NCBI GenBank assembly: GCA_030145035.1
Contig: JAQYWL010000194.1
Span: forward strand, 1-7,728
DNA from: Desulfobacteria bacterium
GTDB lineage: Bacteria; Desulfobacterota; Desulfobacteria; Desulfobacterales; C00003060
Direction: 5' to 3'
Length of the DNA: 7,728 nt
Positions 5,857 to 7,728 of the stretch are shown here, one piece after another. Position 1 is the stretch's first letter. The number at the start of each line of letters is the position of its first letter. A program made the translations under genes and the position numbers. Below the pieces are notes generated by a model. The model was not told where the DNA came from and made no database searches. It was given only the letters and a program-made list of their open reading frames with translations.

Positions 5857-6984
5857 CTAAAAAACAAGCTGATAACGGCTTCCGGCTCCTCGCCCGAGTG
5901 ACTGGAGAAAGTGTTGGCTGGCAAGTGTCTTGAGGGCATATTGAACGGTGCGGCGGGGAAGCCCGGTCTTTTCTGCAATAGCTGATACCTTCAGGCGCCT
6001 TTCCGGACTTGATTTAAAACAATCCAAAACGGCCAATGCCGATTCCGATAGTTTCTTTAGGTTGGCATATTTTTCACGGTAGAACTTGATATCGCCTAAC
6101 GATGCCTCTATAACCTTGATAAAAAACCAGGCTAAAGGTTTTAACTTATACTGTGTCGGATCGGATTGAAACTTACCCCCCGAGCATTTATGAAGCACAG
6201 AATAATAAAGGGGCCGGTTTTGTTCAATATGACGGTCAATTGCGATATAGGGTGCTATGCCCGCTAAATACTTATCATCTGACTGGATCAAGGCTAATAT
6301 AAAAAGGGCTCGCCCGAGCCGCCCGTTACCATCCTCAAAAGGGTGGATGGCGAGAAATCGAAAAACAAACTCAGTGGCAACCAAAAGGGGCCATGGGTGT
6401 TCTCGAATGGTATTGTTATACCATTTAACCAGCTCAGCCATTGCTGTACTGGTGATAATTCCTGGTGGAGAGGGGTCTAAAACAATGCGCTCTTCTTTCG
6501 TGTCGTGATTGATGGAGACCACTCGATTCGGCGATGTTTTATATCCTCCTGCATGACTTGCGGCCCTGGAATGGTATCGAAGTAAATCATGATGAAGCCC
6601 TCGAATGACAGTTTCTGTTAATGGAAAAAATTCATCCGCTTGCAAATAGACGGTTGAAAGCACCTGTCGACAACCAACAACCTCCTCGACGCTTCGTTCT
6701 CTGTCTTTTGACAACTTTTCCAAAATAAAAGTTCTATTCTCCTCAAAAGCGGTCACTTTACTGTCTTTGTTCAAGGCCGTATCGATCCATTCTATTTCCT
6801 GATCTGTTAGAACTGCATTTTCTATTCTAGTAGAAGCGCCTATATTGCTGATCAAGGCAAAGCGATTAAGATATCCAGCCTCGTCAGGAGGTACGGTCTC
6901 CAGCTCTTTATATGTTTCAACAAATAACCCTTGGAGCCTTTTCAGTTCATTTTCTATCTTATTGCTGGGAGTAAAAGAAAGCAT
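5857..6984 (-). CDS. Fic-family AMP transferase with inhibitory helix and C-terminal winged helix
   Basis: Predicted to transfer AMP from ATP to hydroxyl side chains of target proteins. The 375-residue protein has three parts. Residues 20-65 hold the inhibitory motif (S/T)xxxE(G/N) as STRIEN, Ser51 to Asn56; Glu55 should block productive ATP binding, the layout of class II Fic proteins that carry their own antitoxin helix. The Fic core (about 120-260) has the complete active-site motif HPFEDGNGRLGR at 214-225 with catalytic His214. Residues about 313-372 look like a winged helix-turn-helix (AIAEKTGLPRRTVQYALKTL, then SRYQLVF), so the protein may bind DNA, perhaps its own promoter. The ATG at 6982-6984 has no clear Shine-Dalgarno. 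No separate antitoxin gene is visible. It converges on the cyclase gene with a 108-base gap. All key residues are present, so it looks functional. Confidence 0.93.
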   Translation of the reverse strand: MLSFTPSNKIENELKRLQGLFVETYKELETVPPDEAGYLNRFALISNIGASTRIENAVLTDQEIEWIDTALNKDSKVTAFEENRTFILEKLSKDRERSVEEVVGCRQVLSTVYLQADEFFPLTETVIRGLHHDLLRYHSRAASHAGGYKTSPNRVVSINHDTKEERIVLDPSPPGIITSTAMAELVKWYNNTIREHPWPLLVATEFVFRFLAIHPFEDGNGRLGRALFILALIQSDDKYLAGIAPYIAIDRHIEQNRPLYYSVLHKCSGGKFQSDPTQYKLKPLAWFFIKVIEASLGDIKFYREKYANLKKLSESALAVLDCFKSSPERRLKVSAIAEKTGLPRRTVQYALKTLASQHFLQSLGRGAGSRYQLVF

Positions 6985-7011
6985 ATGGAATTTTTTACGA
7001 AACCATCAAAT

Positions 7012-7039
7012 TTTATCTGAAACATACCATATTGCGCAA
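7012..7039 (-). promoter_or_regulatory. possible fic promoter (minus strand)
   Basis: On the minus strand TTGCGC (7039-7034) and GATAAA (7017-7012) are 16 bases apart, giving weak -35 and -10 boxes and a start about 20 bases before the fic ATG. The -35 box lies inside a TGCGCA repeat, so a protein on that repeat could repress transcription. Confidence 0.35.
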
Positions 7040-7083
7040 CAATGCGCAACTAAATTTTTGTCTTATCTGCGCGTTACTGCGCA
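7033..7083. promoter_or_regulatory. cluster of four TGCGCR sites upstream of fic
   Basis: TGCGCAAC occurs at 7033-7040 and 7043-7050, exactly 10 bases apart. TGCGCG at 7068-7073 and TGCGCA at 7078-7083 are again 10 bases apart. The first site is within the perfect palindrome TTGCGCAA (7032-7039). The 10-base phasing puts sites of each pair on one DNA face, as in operators. The cluster lies 49-99 bases upstream of the fic start and overlaps its putative -35 box. The winged helix of the Fic protein is the obvious candidate ligand, by inference. Confidence 0.5.
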
Positions 7084-7160
7084 TTTTTCAATCTGTTCCT
7101 TCACGGCATTTTGGACAACATGTTTTGGAGAAAGCGGACAGGTGGGAGGAATAGGCTGCG

Positions 7161-7622
7161 CCCCGGTTGAATAAGCTTCGCACTCCAAGGGGCAGGCGAC
7201 GATAGGCAAAAACAACCTGCCCTTGCGGAAAAAAACGATAGTACTTGCTCCCGCTGGAAGCGGGACTGATGCTTTTCATTTGCCGCCATCTCCCGGCAAA
7301 CGAAAAAATTACACCTCAGCGTTCCCTGCGTCTGGTGAAAATGACCTTAAGTTCTGCGCTTTTATCACGGGAAACAGGTCTTTACAACTCGAAATTCCTC
7401 GTATTTCACTCTATATTCCGCAATCCCTGCCCTGCCTGCCCCGTAGGCCATGCTCGTACTGGGGTGAAGCGCTTGCCCTGCCTGCCACGCCTGCCCTGTT
7501 AAACCAGAAATTGTTTAACCGGGGTAGGTCCGTGATCGTACTGGGGTGGAACGCCTGCCCTGCCTGCCCTGTAGGTAGGAACTATCGTACCGGGGTTGAA
7601 CGCGAAGCATATTCAACTGGGG
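7161..7622. repeat. inverted repeat bounding a degenerate repeat island
   Basis: The 21 bases at 7161-7181 (starting CCCCGGTTGAATAAGC) match the reverse complement of 7602-7622 at 19 of 21 positions. Similarity inward is weak but includes a shared CGATAG (7200-7205 and the complement near 7582-7587). Between the arms I find no recognisable gene; the open frames there owe their length to repetitive, C-rich sequence. A small hairpin CCCGCT-GGA-AGCGGG lies at 7250-7264 without a T-run. Confidence 0.5.
7426..7603. repeat. direct repeats: CCTGCC tracts alternating with TCGTACYGGGGTKRARCGC
   Basis: A 19-base unit fitting TCGTACYGGGGTKRARCGC occurs three times, at 7454-7472, 7536-7554 and 7585-7603. 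CCTGCCCTGCCTGCC-type tracts occur at 7426-7440, 7473-7486 (slightly altered) and 7554-7568. The first and third continue into CYGTAGG. Each tract adjoins a 19-base unit, so a compound unit of about 47-50 bases has been duplicated and has decayed. No CRISPR-like regularity is present, since spacing varies (82 and 49 bases). Confidence 0.6.
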
Positions 7623-7694
7623 AATTGTGGGGACGTCCATTTGTAAATTAGTTTAGCCCATAGCATATTGATGATATTGCCTTTTTGTGACGCG

Positions 7695-7728
7695 ATGAGC
7701 CCAGTAACAAAACGAGAAAAGATAGCTA
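7695..7728 (+). CDS. possible start of a gene running off the right edge
   Basis: An ATG at 7695 opens a frame reading MSPVTKREKIA up to the end of the window. There is no clear Shine-Dalgarno and 11 codons are too few to identify anything. The composition is plausible for a protein start. It is listed only because the frame is open at the edge. Confidence 0.18.
   Translation, partial: MSPVTKREKIA

Noticed and set aside
7063..7275. Minus-strand open frame of about 70 codons with natural-looking composition (ending ...KEQIEKCAVTRR)
   Set aside because: It has no ATG or GTG start, overlaps the repeat arm at 7161-7181 and the TGCGCR cluster, and matches no family I know. It could be the end of a dead gene but cannot be supported.
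7223..7651. 142-codon plus-strand open frame
   Set aside because: Its length comes from CCTGCC-type tracts read as repeated CPACP. Several frames are open together across the same repeats and there is no ribosome binding site or domain.

Overview
This window carries five recognisable protein genes, one possible gene start at the right edge, and several structured or repetitive intergenic regions. I see no rRNA, tRNA, CRISPR array, transposase or phage gene. The gene types, the mixed base composition and the intergenic repeat style suggest a Gram-negative anaerobe of the Desulfobacterota (deltaproteobacterial) kind. That placement is inference; no marker gene here settles it.

Layout, left to right. 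Bases 1-239 are non-coding, with short palindromes and a possible promoter that abuts the first start codon. 240-1523 (+) is a radical SAM enzyme with an N-terminal B12-binding-like domain. 1524-1793 is an intergenic region dominated by a large imperfect inverted repeat. 1794-3341 (+) is a protein with a four-cysteine SPASM/Twitch-like segment followed by six TPRs, and it overlaps by 4 bases with 3338-4051 (+), ribonuclease III (rnc). 4233-4793 (+) is the first half of an MFS transporter, probably a gene remnant. 4794-5136 holds a near-consensus promoter with a palindrome over its -10 box, a predicted RNA of about 110 nt and a strong intrinsic terminator. 5137-5748 (+) is a stand-alone diadenylate cyclase with a strong ribosome binding site. 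5857-6984 (-) is a Fic-family AMP transferase with a built-in inhibitory motif and a C-terminal winged helix, convergent with the cyclase. 6985-7728 has no convincing complete gene: it contains an operator-like cluster of TGCGCR repeats upstream of fic and then an island of degenerate repeats.

How the parts may work together. The radical SAM protein and the cysteine-cluster/TPR protein may cooperate, the first supplying the SAM-cleaving core and the second an auxiliary Fe-S site and a protein-binding scaffold. RNase III is translationally coupled to the TPR gene. The cyclase would make c-di-AMP, and the structured RNA directly upstream could be an independent sRNA or a transcription attenuator for it. 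The Fic protein looks self-regulated at two levels, by its inhibitory helix and possibly by its own DNA-binding domain.

The strongest candidate for something undescribed is the promoter-palindrome-RNA-terminator module at 4896-5048. Its first hairpin loop is complementary to the terminator arm, giving an antiterminator-like alternative fold.
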